Made by a program: the position numbers and the translations under genes. Source: CAYVUM01 sp964619055 (GTDB lineage Bacteria; Pseudomonadota; Alphaproteobacteria; Rhodospirillales; Defluviicoccaceae). Taken from it: a stretch of DNA of 64,000 bases. Location: the NCBI GenBank assembly GCA_964619055.1, contig CAZUDB010000004.1, positions 1-64,000 on the forward strand. Direction: 5' to 3'. The notes beneath the pieces are model-generated. The model saw only the letters and a program-made list of their open reading frames with translations, did no database searches and was not told where the DNA came from. Positions 51,288 through 60,055 of the stretch are shown piece by piece (the stretch's first letter is position 1; each line of letters begins with the position of its first letter).

Positions 51288-52154
51288 ATGACCCACTCCC
51301 AGTTTTTCCCGGTGTCGTCGCCACGGGCGATAGTGATCGTCGCCCTGCTCAGCGGTGCTCTGGGTACAACGTACCTGGAACCAACGCCGGCTGCGGCCGC
51401 CCGCCCCTTGGTTCAAAGCGATCCTTGGACCTTGTGTAGCCGCGCGATCGCAGCCGCGGAACGGCGAATGGGTATTCCGGATCAACTGTTGGTCGCCATC
51501 TCCCTAGCGGAATCGGGCCGCCGCCACCCTTCGGGCCGGGCCGTTGTTGCCTGGCCGTGGACGGTTATGGCCGAGGGCCGTGGGCAGTATCTGCCGACAA
51601 AGGCCGAAGCGATCCAGCGGGTTCGAAGCCTGAAGGCACGTGGTGTTCGCAATATTGACGTCGGCTGTATGCAGGTGAACCTGAAGTTTCACCCCGATGC
51701 GTTCGCCAATCTGCAGGAAGCCTTCGAGCCCACCGCCAATGCCGCGTATGCCGCAAAGTTCCTCGCCTCGCTGCGGGTGGAGACGGGATCGTGGGACGGC
51801 GCCATGGGCCGCTATCATTCGGCCACGCCCAGGTATGCGGAGCCATATAAAAAGAAGGTGGCTGCCATCTGGAAGCGTCAGCGTCGCAATCCCTCGGATG
51901 AAAACGCGTTGCCGCCGACCGAGCCAGTGGTGGCCCCGACCGCGCCACCCGCTCGATTGGCACCAGTGGACCCGATCCGCACGGCGAAGGTCGCACGTGG
52001 CCGGTCAACCCTCATCCGCTCCACCTCCACCGCTAGTCCGCGCCGCGATGCCGCCTCCGCCGCTCGATTTGCCGCCCGCCGGGCCGAGCAGTTGACCGCT
52101 TGGCGTAACCATGTTCGACGCCTGCGCGCGGAACAGGGGCAACCCAACGGGTGA
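51288..52154 (+). CDS. Exported SLT-domain protein (lytic-transglycosylase-like), copy 2 with basic tail
   Basis: 288 residues. It repeats the layout of the preceding gene (LLVAISLAESGRRHP with the probable catalytic Glu, WPWTVMAEG, NIDVGCMQVNLKFHP, GSWDGAMGRYHSA). It adds a C-terminal extension of about 90 residues, rich in Pro, Ala and Arg (from about 200), likely disordered and perhaps wall-binding. The start and the signal segment (IVIVALLSGALGTTYL) fit export. The pair arose by tandem duplication. Confidence 0.83.
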   Translation: MTHSQFFPVSSPRAIVIVALLSGALGTTYLEPTPAAAARPLVQSDPWTLCSRAIAAAERRMGIPDQLLVAISLAESGRRHPSGRAVVAWPWTVMAEGRGQYLPTKAEAIQRVRSLKARGVRNIDVGCMQVNLKFHPDAFANLQEAFEPTANAAYAAKFLASLRVETGSWDGAMGRYHSATPRYAEPYKKKVAAIWKRQRRNPSDENALPPTEPVVAPTAPPARLAPVDPIRTAKVARGRSTLIRSTSTASPRRDAASAARFAARRAEQLTAWRNHVRRLRAEQGQPNG

Positions 52155-52181
52155 TCGCGGCCTGCTCCCCGTCCGTAGTTA

Positions 52182-52658
52182 ATGGCTCAGGTTCGGCAAA
52201 GCTGGCAGTGGACTGGAGTTATGGTCTTTATCGACGTCGCGGCAACGCTCCTCATTGCCCTGATCCTAGGCGGAATGGTGTTCTTTGCTGGAGTGGTCGC
52301 ACCGATGGTGTTCAAGGCGCTCACGCCGGATGCGGCGGGCGCTTTCCTGCGGGCTTTTTTCCCCCTGTACTACAAAGTCTTAGCTGCGGCATCCGGCGTC
52401 GCCGCAGTGCTTCTTTCGGTGGCCATATCGGTTTGGACCGCCGCGCTGATGCTGATTGTCGCTGGGCTGTTCGCGTTCAGCCTGATGATCCTAACACCCC
52501 GAATAAACGATGCCCGAGATGCCTGGCTCTGCGGTGACAGCGCGGCGCGCATCCGGTTCGGCCGCCTACATGGGGCCAGTGTCGCCATCAACCTCGCCCA
52601 AATGATTATCGTACTTGTCGTATTTCTGGCCTTGACCACGCCGTGGTTCAGGATCTGA
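52182..52658 (+). CDS. DUF4149-type inner-membrane protein
   Basis: 158 residues with about four transmembrane helices (for example VFIDVAATLLIALILGGMVF and MIIVLVVFLALTTPWF). The conserved MVFFAGVVAPMVFKAL and LHGASVAINLAQM segments match the DUF4149/TMEM205-like family. The role is unknown. It is 27 bases after the second SLT gene and converges on tlyA with a 16-base gap. Confidence 0.78.
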   Translation: MAQVRQSWQWTGVMVFIDVAATLLIALILGGMVFFAGVVAPMVFKALTPDAAGAFLRAFFPLYYKVLAAASGVAAVLLSVAISVWTAALMLIVAGLFAFSLMILTPRINDARDAWLCGDSAARIRFGRLHGASVAINLAQMIIVLVVFLALTTPWFRI

Positions 52659-52674
52659 CGCGAAGGAAATGCCG

Positions 52675-53415
52675 CTAAAGCGCGCTGCGGGCCGCACCGA
52701 TCAAGAACTCGACGTTGCCTTCAGGGCCCTTGATGGGGCTTTCAATAACACCCAAAACGGACCAGCCGTCCTGCGCACCCAGCCAGTCCTCGATGCGGGC
52801 ACAAACGGCCTTGCGAACCGCCTCGTCACGAACGACACCGCCCTTGCCGACCTGATCCGGGCCGGCCTCGAACTGTGGTTTGATCAGCGCGACAAGATTG
52901 GCGTTTTCGCGGGCGAGCGTCAGGGCCGCTGGCATCGCCGTGGCGAGGCCGATGAAACTCACATCAAAAACCATTAGCTCAATGGGTTCCGGCACCAGAA
53001 CGGCTGACAAGGCCCGGCAGTTGGTACGTTCCAAAACCACGACCCGGGTGTCCTGACGAAGCGGCCAAGCCAGTTGCCCGTGACCCACATCAACGGCGTA
53101 AACCCGCGCCGCGTCGCGAGTGAGCAACACATCCGTGAAACCGCCCGTGGACGCGCCCACGTCCAGACAAACCCGCGCAGCAGGGTCGATTTGGAAGTGA
53201 TCTAGTCCATGTGCTAATTTGATGCCACCACGTGACACCCAGGGGTGGTCCTTGCCGCGGACGTGCAAGTGAGCATCGACGGCGAGGTAATCGCCCGGTT
53301 TTGCTACGCGACGATCGCCGGAGTAAACGATACCGGCAAGGATGAAGGCCTGGGCCCGTGCCCTGGACGGTGCAAGACCGCGCTCGACCAAAAGTTGGTC
53401 AGCCCGCCGCTTCAC
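52675..53415 (-). CDS. tlyA: TlyA-family rRNA ribose methyltransferase
   Basis: 246 residues. An N-terminal S4 RNA-binding domain (RADQLLVERGLAPSRARAQA, about 4-60) is followed by an FtsJ-like SAM methyltransferase domain with CLDVGASTGGFTDVLL, VFDVSFIGL and ALIKPQFEAG. TlyA 2'-O-methylates cytidines of 16S and 23S rRNA, and in some strains was reported as a haemolysin. The start is GTG at 53415. Downstream of dxs by 59 bases. Confidence 0.9.
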   Translation of the reverse strand: MKRRADQLLVERGLAPSRARAQAFILAGIVYSGDRRVAKPGDYLAVDAHLHVRGKDHPWVSRGGIKLAHGLDHFQIDPAARVCLDVGASTGGFTDVLLTRDAARVYAVDVGHGQLAWPLRQDTRVVVLERTNCRALSAVLVPEPIELMVFDVSFIGLATAMPAALTLARENANLVALIKPQFEAGPDQVGKGGVVRDEAVRKAVCARIEDWLGAQDGWSVLGVIESPIKGPEGNVEFLIGAARSAL

Positions 53416-53474
53416 CGCCGGTCACGGACTAGACGAACGCGTCCGACGACGCGTAACGTCCCGGCAGAGGATCT

Positions 53475-55397
53475 TCACGCTCGCGCAGCGGCGGCGGCGG
53501 CGGCCTCCAGGCCAAGGGCGGAAAGCGCCGTCCGCACGATATCTGCGGCCGAGAGCCCGGCGAGCATATACTGCACGTCCGGGGTATCCTGGTCGATGAA
53601 GAGATCGGGCAAGACCATCGGACGGAACCGTACGTGCCCGTCCAGGAGCCCCTCATTGGCGAGGAAATGCATAACGTGGGAGCCGAATCCGCCCGCGGCC
53701 CCCTCCTCGATCGTGATCATAACCTCGTGCTCGCGCGCCAGCCGGCGCAGCAGGCCCTGATCTAAGGGCTTCGCAAAGCGGGCATCCATAACGGTCGTAG
53801 ACAGGCCGCGAGCGGCAAGATCTTCAGCCGCCTTCATGGTATCCCGTAGTCGCCCACCCAGGCTGACCAGCGCGATCTTCGTGCCTTCACGCACCAAGCG
53901 TCCGCGCCCGATCTCCAATGGTTGTCCGACCTCCGGCATCTCAACGCCCAAACCTTCGCCGCGCGGGTATCGAAACGCGATCGGACCCTGGTCATAGGCA
54001 TTGGCGGTGGCAACCATGTGGACGAGTTCGGCTTCGTCGCCGGCCGCCATGACCACCATGTTCGGCAAGCAACACAGGTAGGCCAAGTCGAAGGAACCCG
54101 CGTGGGTGGCGCCATCGGCCCCGACCAAACCGGCCCGGTCTATGGCAAAGCGGACCGGCAAGCTCTGCAACGCCACGTCGTGAACCACCTGATCGTAGGC
54201 GCGCTGCAGAAACGTAGAGTAAATGGCGGCGCAGGGCTTTAAGCCATCCGCAGCGAGGCCGGCGGCAAAGGTTACGGCATGCTGTTCGGCGATACCCACA
54301 TCGAAAAAGCGCTCCGGAAAACGCGACTCGAACCGGTCAAGCCCCGTTCCTGCCGGCATGGCTGCCGTGATAGCACATACGGCGGGGTCTTTCTCCGCCT
54401 CGGCGATGAGGGACTGCGCGAAGACCTTGGTGTAAGCGGGAGCGTTGGCTTTGGACTTCACCATCTCGCCAGACACAACATCAAACTTGCTAACGCCGTG
54501 GTACTTGTCCGCGGATTGCTCAGCCGGCGAATAACCATGCCCCTTCTGCGTGACCACATGAAGGAGGATCGGGCCTGGCTCCCGATCGTCACGCAGATTC
54601 TTCAAAACCGGCAGCAAATGTTCGAGATTGTGGCCGTCGATGGGGCCCACATAAAAGAAGCCCATCTCCTCAAACAACGTTCCGCCCGTGACTAAACCCC
54701 GCGCATACTCCTCGGCTTTTCGCGCGGCTTCTTTGAATGGACGCGGGAACTTCCGCGCAAATTCGGCGGCGAAATGGCGTACCGAGCGATACGACGTGGA
54801 TGAAATCAGCCGCGACAAATAGGCACTAAGAGCCCCCACGGGCGGCGCGATCGACATGTCGTTGTCGTTCAGGATGACGAGCAGGCGCGCGTCCATCGCC
54901 CCGGCATTGTTCATGGCCTCGTAGGCCATACCAGCACTCATTGCGCCATCACCGATGACAGCGATCACGTTGTGGTCGCCTCCCAGCGCGTCGCGGGCAA
55001 CGGCCATGCCAAGGCCAGCAGAAATAGAGGTCGAACTGTGTGCGGCACCAAAGGGGTCGTACACGCTTTCGGAGCGCTTGGTGAACCCCGACAAGCCACC
55101 ACCCTGTCGCAACAGAGGCATCCGATCCCGCCGTCCAGTGAGGATCTTATGGGGATAGCATTGGTGGCCGACGTCCCAAATCAGCCGATCTTTCGGCGTG
55201 TCAAAGACATAATGGAGCGCGACTGTCAGTTCGACCACGCCAAGACTGGCGCCAAGATGGCCGCCGGTGCGCGAAACGATGCGTACGGTTTCGTCGCGCA
55301 CTTCGTCGGCGATCTCCTGCAGGCGTTCTTCGGGCAAACGACGCAAGTCCGAGGGATCGCCAATGTCGTTGAGCAGCGGGGTCTTTGTTTGCATCAC
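53475..55397 (-). CDS. dxs: 1-Deoxy-D-xylulose-5-phosphate synthase Dxs
   Basis: 640 residues. The first step of the MEP isoprenoid pathway: pyruvate plus glyceraldehyde 3-phosphate. The thiamine-diphosphate motif is GDGAMSAGMAYEAMNNAG, with WDVGHQCYPHKILTGRRD earlier and DRAGLVGADGATHAGSFD in the transketolase pyrimidine domain. The GTG at 55397 (nine bases from AAGGAGG) or the ATG at 55394 could start it. The C-terminus is Ala-rich. Confidence 0.96.
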   Translation of the reverse strand: MMQTKTPLLNDIGDPSDLRRLPEERLQEIADEVRDETVRIVSRTGGHLGASLGVVELTVALHYVFDTPKDRLIWDVGHQCYPHKILTGRRDRMPLLRQGGGLSGFTKRSESVYDPFGAAHSSTSISAGLGMAVARDALGGDHNVIAVIGDGAMSAGMAYEAMNNAGAMDARLLVILNDNDMSIAPPVGALSAYLSRLISSTSYRSVRHFAAEFARKFPRPFKEAARKAEEYARGLVTGGTLFEEMGFFYVGPIDGHNLEHLLPVLKNLRDDREPGPILLHVVTQKGHGYSPAEQSADKYHGVSKFDVVSGEMVKSKANAPAYTKVFAQSLIAEAEKDPAVCAITAAMPAGTGLDRFESRFPERFFDVGIAEQHAVTFAAGLAADGLKPCAAIYSTFLQRAYDQVVHDVALQSLPVRFAIDRAGLVGADGATHAGSFDLAYLCCLPNMVVMAAGDEAELVHMVATANAYDQGPIAFRYPRGEGLGVEMPEVGQPLEIGRGRLVREGTKIALVSLGGRLRDTMKAAEDLAARGLSTTVMDARFAKPLDQGLLRRLAREHEVMITIEEGAAGGFGSHVMHFLANEGLLDGHVRFRPMVLPDLFIDQDTPDVQYMLAGLSAADIVRTALSALGLEAAAAAAARA

Positions 55398-55465
55398 GTC
55401 TTAATACCTCCTTACGCGGACAGGGCGTTGAAGCCCGGGCCGATCCCCAAAGCTGGACTTGACCG

Positions 55466-56350
55466 TCAATGGCGACGCTCCACCACAAATTGCGCCAAAG
55501 CCCGAAGCGGCTCAGCGCCCTCATGAAACATATCCAAATGCTGCACAGCTTGACCGGCCAACAGCCTAGATTGTTCGCGGGCACGCTCGAGACCAAGCAA
55601 CGTAACGAACGTCGCCTTGCCGGCGGCCCTATCCTTACCCGTGCGTTTGCCCACTTCTTCCGCTGACGCCTCTTCGTCTAACAGATCATCAACAATCTGG
55701 AACGCCAGCCCCAAGTCGTGCGCGTACGCACGAAGTGCTGTTCGCTGAGAATCAGAGCCCTTGCCAAGAATGGCGCCAGCCTCACAAGAAAAAGCGATGA
55801 GGGCGCCTGTCTTCAGCCGCTGCAGTCGCGTGATCTCTGCCTCTTCTAAAGTGTCGTGCTCAGCGATCAAATCCAACATCTGCCCTCCACACATACCTTC
55901 AAAGCCCGCCGCATGGGCCAGGGCCACGACGAGGTCGGCGCGGACCCGGGCATCGGGATGGGTCGCTGGATTGGCAAGAACCTCAAAAGCTCGTGTCAAC
56001 AATGCGTCCCCGGCCAAAATGGCCGTCGCTTCGTCAAAGCGAACGTGACATGTCGGCAGGCCGCGCCGCAAATCATCGTCATCCATGGCCGGCAAATCGT
56101 CGTGAACCAGCGAATAACAATGGATCATCTCCACGGCTGCCGCGACTCGCAACGACAGCGCTTCCGTAACGTCAAACAAAGCCGCGCTGGCCGTTACCAT
56201 AAACGGCCGAATCCGTTTGCCGCCGTTCAAGCAGGCATAGCGCGCAGCATCGGCCAAACGCGCCTCCGGCTCCGAATCTCGGGGGAGCAGTTGATCAATA
56301 ACGTCACTCACGGCTTGGGCGTTCTCGATGAGAGCCCGCTTGATGTCCAC
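55466..56350 (-). CDS. ispA: Polyprenyl synthetase IspA (farnesyl diphosphate synthase type)
   Basis: 294 residues with the two aspartate-rich motifs DDLPAMDDDDLRRG (about 86-99) and FQIVDDLLDEEAS. GGKRIRPF and LKTGALIAFSCEAG are also typical of short-chain synthases. It should make farnesyl diphosphate for quinones, hopanoids and undecaprenol. It starts with GTG at 56350, 6 bases after xseB, and precedes dxs. Confidence 0.94.
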   Translation of the reverse strand: MDIKRALIENAQAVSDVIDQLLPRDSEPEARLADAARYACLNGGKRIRPFMVTASAALFDVTEALSLRVAAAVEMIHCYSLVHDDLPAMDDDDLRRGLPTCHVRFDEATAILAGDALLTRAFEVLANPATHPDARVRADLVVALAHAAGFEGMCGGQMLDLIAEHDTLEEAEITRLQRLKTGALIAFSCEAGAILGKGSDSQRTALRAYAHDLGLAFQIVDDLLDEEASAEEVGKRTGKDRAAGKATFVTLLGLERAREQSRLLAGQAVQHLDMFHEGAEPLRALAQFVVERRH

Positions 56351-56356
56351 GGAAAC

Positions 56357-56614
56357 CTATCCTTCGCTCGGGACCAGCGGCTCAGTGCCAGCAACGCCAT
56401 CGGGACTCAAAACGATTTTCTCTACGCGCAACTGTGCCTCGTGCAGCTTGGTGTCACAGTGGCGCTTCAAAGCCGCACCGCGTTCGTAGGACGCTATTGC
56501 ATCGTCAAGGCCCGCAGATCCCTGCTCCAGCCTCTTGACGATCGCCTCCAACTCGGCGAGCGCTTGCTCGAAGCTCAGGCTTGCGATCTCGGCATCACGC
56601 ACAGGATCGACCAA
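56357..56614 (-). CDS. xseB: Exodeoxyribonuclease VII small subunit XseB
   Basis: 85 residues, two helices: ASLSFEQALAELEAIVKRLE and LDDAIASYERGAALKRHCD, the entire XseB pattern. It works with XseA (not in the window) to degrade single-stranded DNA. The TTG start at 56614 lies after a GGGGG tract. It shares a frequent alphaproteobacterial order with ispA and dxs. Confidence 0.92.
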   Translation of the reverse strand: MVDPVRDAEIASLSFEQALAELEAIVKRLEQGSAGLDDAIASYERGAALKRHCDTKLHEAQLRVEKIVLSPDGVAGTEPLVPSEG

Positions 56615-56765
56615 GGCGTTCCCCCCTTTTGGGCGCTGTCACAAAGATGAAGCACAATAAGTGAGGCTGATCGATACGGGCAACACCCTAGCCCAACCCA
56701 GGTGTCCAACACGACAACATAGTGTGGCGAAAATATCAAACTGCGTAGCGGCGTCGAGACCGCTA

Positions 56766-57695
56766 CTAGCTGCCCATGAGCGCCCGAACATGAGCACTGA
56801 CACTTGCCGCCAACGCTTCCAGATCGTAACCGCCTTCAAGCGTTGACACGACGCGCCCTCTACAACGCCGCTCGGCAATTTCCAGCATCTCGCGTGTGAC
56901 CCACGCGAAATCCTCGGTCTCGACCCGCAGTTGCGCAAGCGGATCGCGGATATGGGCGTCAAATCCCGCAGAAATCAGCAGCAAGTCCGGATTAAACGCA
57001 TCAAGAGCCGGCAAGATTCGTTCAGCATAGGCCTCTCTAAATTCAGCCGAGCCGGCGCCGGGTCGCAGCTGGCAATTTACGATGTTGTTGTACACGCCGG
57101 TCTCGTGCTCCATCCCTGTACCAGGATAGCATGGCCATTGGTGGCTGGAGGCATAGAACAAGTCGCGATAGCGATAGAAGTAGTTCTGGGTGCCGTTGCC
57201 GTGATGAACGTCGAAATCGACAACAGCAACGCGTTCGGCACCGTGTTTCTTGCGCGCGTGTTCTGCCGCGATAGCAACGTTGTTAAAGAGGCAAAATCCC
57301 ATAGCCTGGGCTGTTTCCGCATGATGGCCCGGCGGACGAACAGCGCAGAACACGTTGCGGACGGCGCCGGTCATCACTTCGTCCACGGCGGCACACAACC
57401 CGCCGACGGCGCGGAGTGCCGCCTTTCCCGACTTCGGGTTTACGGCCGTATCGGGATCCAGATGCGTGTGACCGCTTTTGGGGATGTTCTCGAAAATGGC
57501 CTCCACATAGAACGGTGCGTGGACGTACTCCATTTCCTTAAATGTCGCCTCCGGCGCTGCGTGCCGTTGCAGGTAGGAGAAATGCTCCGCTTCCAAGGCT
57601 TTCAACACGGCCGTCAGCCGCGCAGGGCTTTCCGGATGCCATGACCCCATGTCGTGCTCAAGACACGCGGGATGAGTGTAAAACGCAGTCGGCAT
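56766..57695 (-). CDS. Histone-deacetylase-family amidohydrolase
   Basis: 309 residues. Zinc-site and catalytic motifs are AVRPPGHHAE, VVDFDVHHGNGTQN and SAGFDAHIRDPLAQ. It starts YTHPACLEHDMGSWHPESP, typical of bacterial class II-like enzymes (HdaH/acetylpolyamine amidohydrolase type). The substrate may be acetylpolyamines or acetyl-lysine. It lies 151 bases upstream of xseB, a frequent neighbourhood; the function is not linked clearly to isoprenoids. Confidence 0.87.
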   Translation of the reverse strand: MPTAFYTHPACLEHDMGSWHPESPARLTAVLKALEAEHFSYLQRHAAPEATFKEMEYVHAPFYVEAIFENIPKSGHTHLDPDTAVNPKSGKAALRAVGGLCAAVDEVMTGAVRNVFCAVRPPGHHAETAQAMGFCLFNNVAIAAEHARKKHGAERVAVVDFDVHHGNGTQNYFYRYRDLFYASSHQWPCYPGTGMEHETGVYNNIVNCQLRPGAGSAEFREAYAERILPALDAFNPDLLLISAGFDAHIRDPLAQLRVETEDFAWVTREMLEIAERRCRGRVVSTLEGGYDLEALAASVSAHVRALMGS

Positions 57696-57862
57696 AATTT
57701 CCTAATCCATGCGGGTATGGGACGCGCGAAACAAGAAGCCCGACGAAATCGACGCCACACCTCTTTTGACCCATGTCGCCAATCACATGTGGTCCAATCC
57801 CCGCCAAGCACAATCCGGAGGCGATCACGTTGCACCAGGTTAGCGACCAAAACCTCATGAAC

Positions 57863-58540
57863 TCAATCGCTGATCTTTCGTTGTTCTGGCATCGAAGTGC
57901 TCCCGCATGACGACGAATGGCGACCGCAGAAGCTGCTCAAAAATTGCTCAACAATGGTCTCAGCATACTGGCGGCGCTGCTTTGCCCCCGGAGGCGTTCC
58001 GATCCTGAGCAAAGCCCGGAGGAATACGTCGCCACGCACCATCGCAAAAAACTGCGCGGCCGCTTCCCACGGCTCTGGCACCGAGAGGTAGCCGGCCTGC
58101 TCAAGCTCCGCCAAGCAGGATGCAAGTTTGGCCGTAACCTTCATTGGCCCCGATCTGTAGAACGCCTCGGCGAGCTCGGGGTGCCGCCCACTTTCGCTCA
58201 CGACCAGCCGAAATCGCGCCAGTGCCTCTTCCGACAGAACAGCGTCCAGAAGCCGCTCAGCGATGGCGGTCAGAACTACGACGGGATCCTGAGAGGACGG
58301 AGTGGCCGTACCGAGGGACTCCAGCATGACATCCACGCGATCGGCAACGATGGCCTCGAACAGCGTCGCCTTGCAGCCGAAGTGATTGTAAACGGTCTGC
58401 TTCGAGACGCCAGCCGTACGGGCGACCACATCCATGCTGGCACCGTGATAACCAGCCCTAAGGAAAACCTGCGTTGCAGCCGCCAGAATACATCCGCGCT
58501 TGTCCAGCAACGCCGCATTGCTTCCCGTCACGCCTTGCAT
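57863..58540 (-). CDS. TetR-family repressor, likely regulator of the divergent RND pump
   Basis: 225 residues. The N-terminal DNA-binding helix-turn-helix is at about 30-60 (ASMDVVARTAGVSKQTVYNH), and the C-terminal ligand-binding part resembles AcrR/TetR_C types. It lies divergent from the adaptor and permease genes with a palindrome in between, the usual arrangement of a local efflux repressor. The C-terminal tail (from about 205) is rich in Ser and may be disordered. Confidence 0.88.
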   Translation of the reverse strand: MQGVTGSNAALLDKRGCILAAATQVFLRAGYHGASMDVVARTAGVSKQTVYNHFGCKATLFEAIVADRVDVMLESLGTATPSSQDPVVVLTAIAERLLDAVLSEEALARFRLVVSESGRHPELAEAFYRSGPMKVTAKLASCLAELEQAGYLSVPEPWEAAAQFFAMVRGDVFLRALLRIGTPPGAKQRRQYAETIVEQFLSSFCGRHSSSCGSTSMPEQRKISD

Positions 58541-58627
58541 GTGCTGCTGTCCAACGGGCTAGCGATAGAACCGGTCAAAAAACCGCAGCTCCTCGTGGAT
58601 CCCTCCTAGATTATTGAGCTTAACGTG

Positions 58628-58652
58628 ATTGGACTAGACCGTCCAGTCCAAT
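58628..58652. promoter_or_regulatory. Operator palindrome between the tetR-like gene and the RND genes
   Basis: A 25-base near-perfect palindrome centred at 58640. The half-sites are ATTGGACTAGAC (58628-58639) and GTCCAGTCCAAT (58641-58652), with one mismatch. The size and GGAC/GTCC core suit a TetR-family dimer pair. It is 88 bases before the repressor start and 105 before the adaptor start. I see no other gene in this 216-base gap. Confidence 0.78.
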
Positions 58653-58756
58653 TAACATTCGACAAAAGATGTGTGATAGATAGTTGTGGCGTCTTAGCCT
58701 GCCTACTTCCGTTGCTCAACCCTGATCCGGTGGCGGCGCTGCGCGAAGAAAAGAGC

Positions 58757-60055
58757 ATGACGATACGACCGGCACCATCCGTCGCTCAAAGGGTTAGCGG
58801 TCCACTGATCGACGTAGGCCCCCGCGTGGTTGAACAGTTCGCCTTGGCTGTTGAGCGTCTGTCGCTCGCGCTGGTCCTGGCTGTTTTCGGCGCAATGCTG
58901 CTAGCCCCGTTGGCAGTCGCGCAGCCGGCCGCTTTGGTGTTCGTTGACCCTGTTCGCAAACAGCCGCTTGATCAAACCGTGCCGGTCATCGGCCGGCTTG
59001 TGGCCTGCCGCGCCGGTGTCGTTGCCGCACGCGTGTCCGGTCCGATCACCGAGATGGCCGTTGACGTGGGTGATCGGGTTGCGGAGGGCCAGGTGCTGGC
59101 CGCAATCATGCAGGACCGTTACGCGGCGGACTTGGATCTCCGAGCCGCACGCGTGGTCGAAGCCAAGGCCACGGTGGAGGCCATGATGGCGCAAACGAGC
59201 TTGCGCCGGCAGGAGTTGGTCCGTCTCGAACGGCTGCGCCGCTCCCCGGCGTTCAACGAAGGGCAGTTCGAAGATAAGCGCCAGGAAGTGGCGATCGCTG
59301 AGAGCGACCTCGCTCGGGCACGGGCGGCGCTGACCAGTGCTGAGGCAGAGTTGCGCCTGGCACACATATCACTTGATGACACGAAGGTACGCGCACCTTA
59401 TGCCGGCGTCGTCAGCCGCCGGTTTACGGAGATCGGCGCCCATGTGGAAGCCGGAAGCGATGTGGTGGCCCTGGTTGACGATCGCTGCGTCGAAATCGAA
59501 GCCGATGTACCAGCGTCGCGTATTGGCGGCCTAAAGCCTGAAACCAGGGTCGCATTCACCCTGACCGATACCGAGCGCACCCGCCCCTCATCCGGTGACA
59601 GTTCCGGTTACGCAACGGTTCGTGCAGTTGTGCCCGAGGAAAATCCGATGACCCGGACGCGGCTCGCCCGCTTCGCGCCGGAACGGGTTGAGATGCCCAA
59701 TCTTGCCGCTGGTCAGTCTGTGGTCCTCCAGATCCCCCTCGGCAGCGCGCGAACGATTGTGACAGTACATAAGGATGCGGTGCTGAGCCGGCGCACGGGA
59801 CGTGTTGTCTTCGTCGCCACCGACGGCAAGGCACAACCAAGACAAGTGCAGTTGGGCGTCGCCGCCGGAGACCGGTTTGAGGTTTTGGACGGCCTGGAGA
59901 CCGGTGACCTAGCCGTTATTCGCGGCAACGAGCGGCTGCGCCCCGGACAGGACGTCCGCATCGGAGGGCCTGGGGGGGCGCCAGCGACCGATACAGACCG
60001 CGCACCAGACCGATCGGGATCAAGCCGCCAAAGCGCCGCACGAGCCGCCGGATGA
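58757..60055 (+). CDS. RND efflux periplasmic adaptor (HlyD/MFP family)
   Basis: 432 residues. A hydrophobic export segment (about 35-58, ending LAPLAVAQP) is followed by the lipoyl-like half (VSGPITEMAVDVGDRVAEGQV). A coiled-coil hairpin (about 125-215) comes next, then DDTKVRAPYAGVVSRRFTEIG and the beta-barrel part. It joins the inner-membrane pump to an outer-membrane channel, not encoded here. The ATG at 58757 was preferred over an open frame reaching 58625, which would run through the operator. It overlaps the permease gene by 4 bases. Confidence 0.9.
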   Translation: MTIRPAPSVAQRVSGPLIDVGPRVVEQFALAVERLSLALVLAVFGAMLLAPLAVAQPAALVFVDPVRKQPLDQTVPVIGRLVACRAGVVAARVSGPITEMAVDVGDRVAEGQVLAAIMQDRYAADLDLRAARVVEAKATVEAMMAQTSLRRQELVRLERLRRSPAFNEGQFEDKRQEVAIAESDLARARAALTSAEAELRLAHISLDDTKVRAPYAGVVSRRFTEIGAHVEAGSDVVALVDDRCVEIEADVPASRIGGLKPETRVAFTLTDTERTRPSSGDSSGYATVRAVVPEENPMTRTRLARFAPERVEMPNLAAGQSVVLQIPLGSARTIVTVHKDAVLSRRTGRVVFVATDGKAQPRQVQLGVAAGDRFEVLDGLETGDLAVIRGNERLRPGQDVRIGGPGGAPATDTDRAPDRSGSSRQSAARAAG

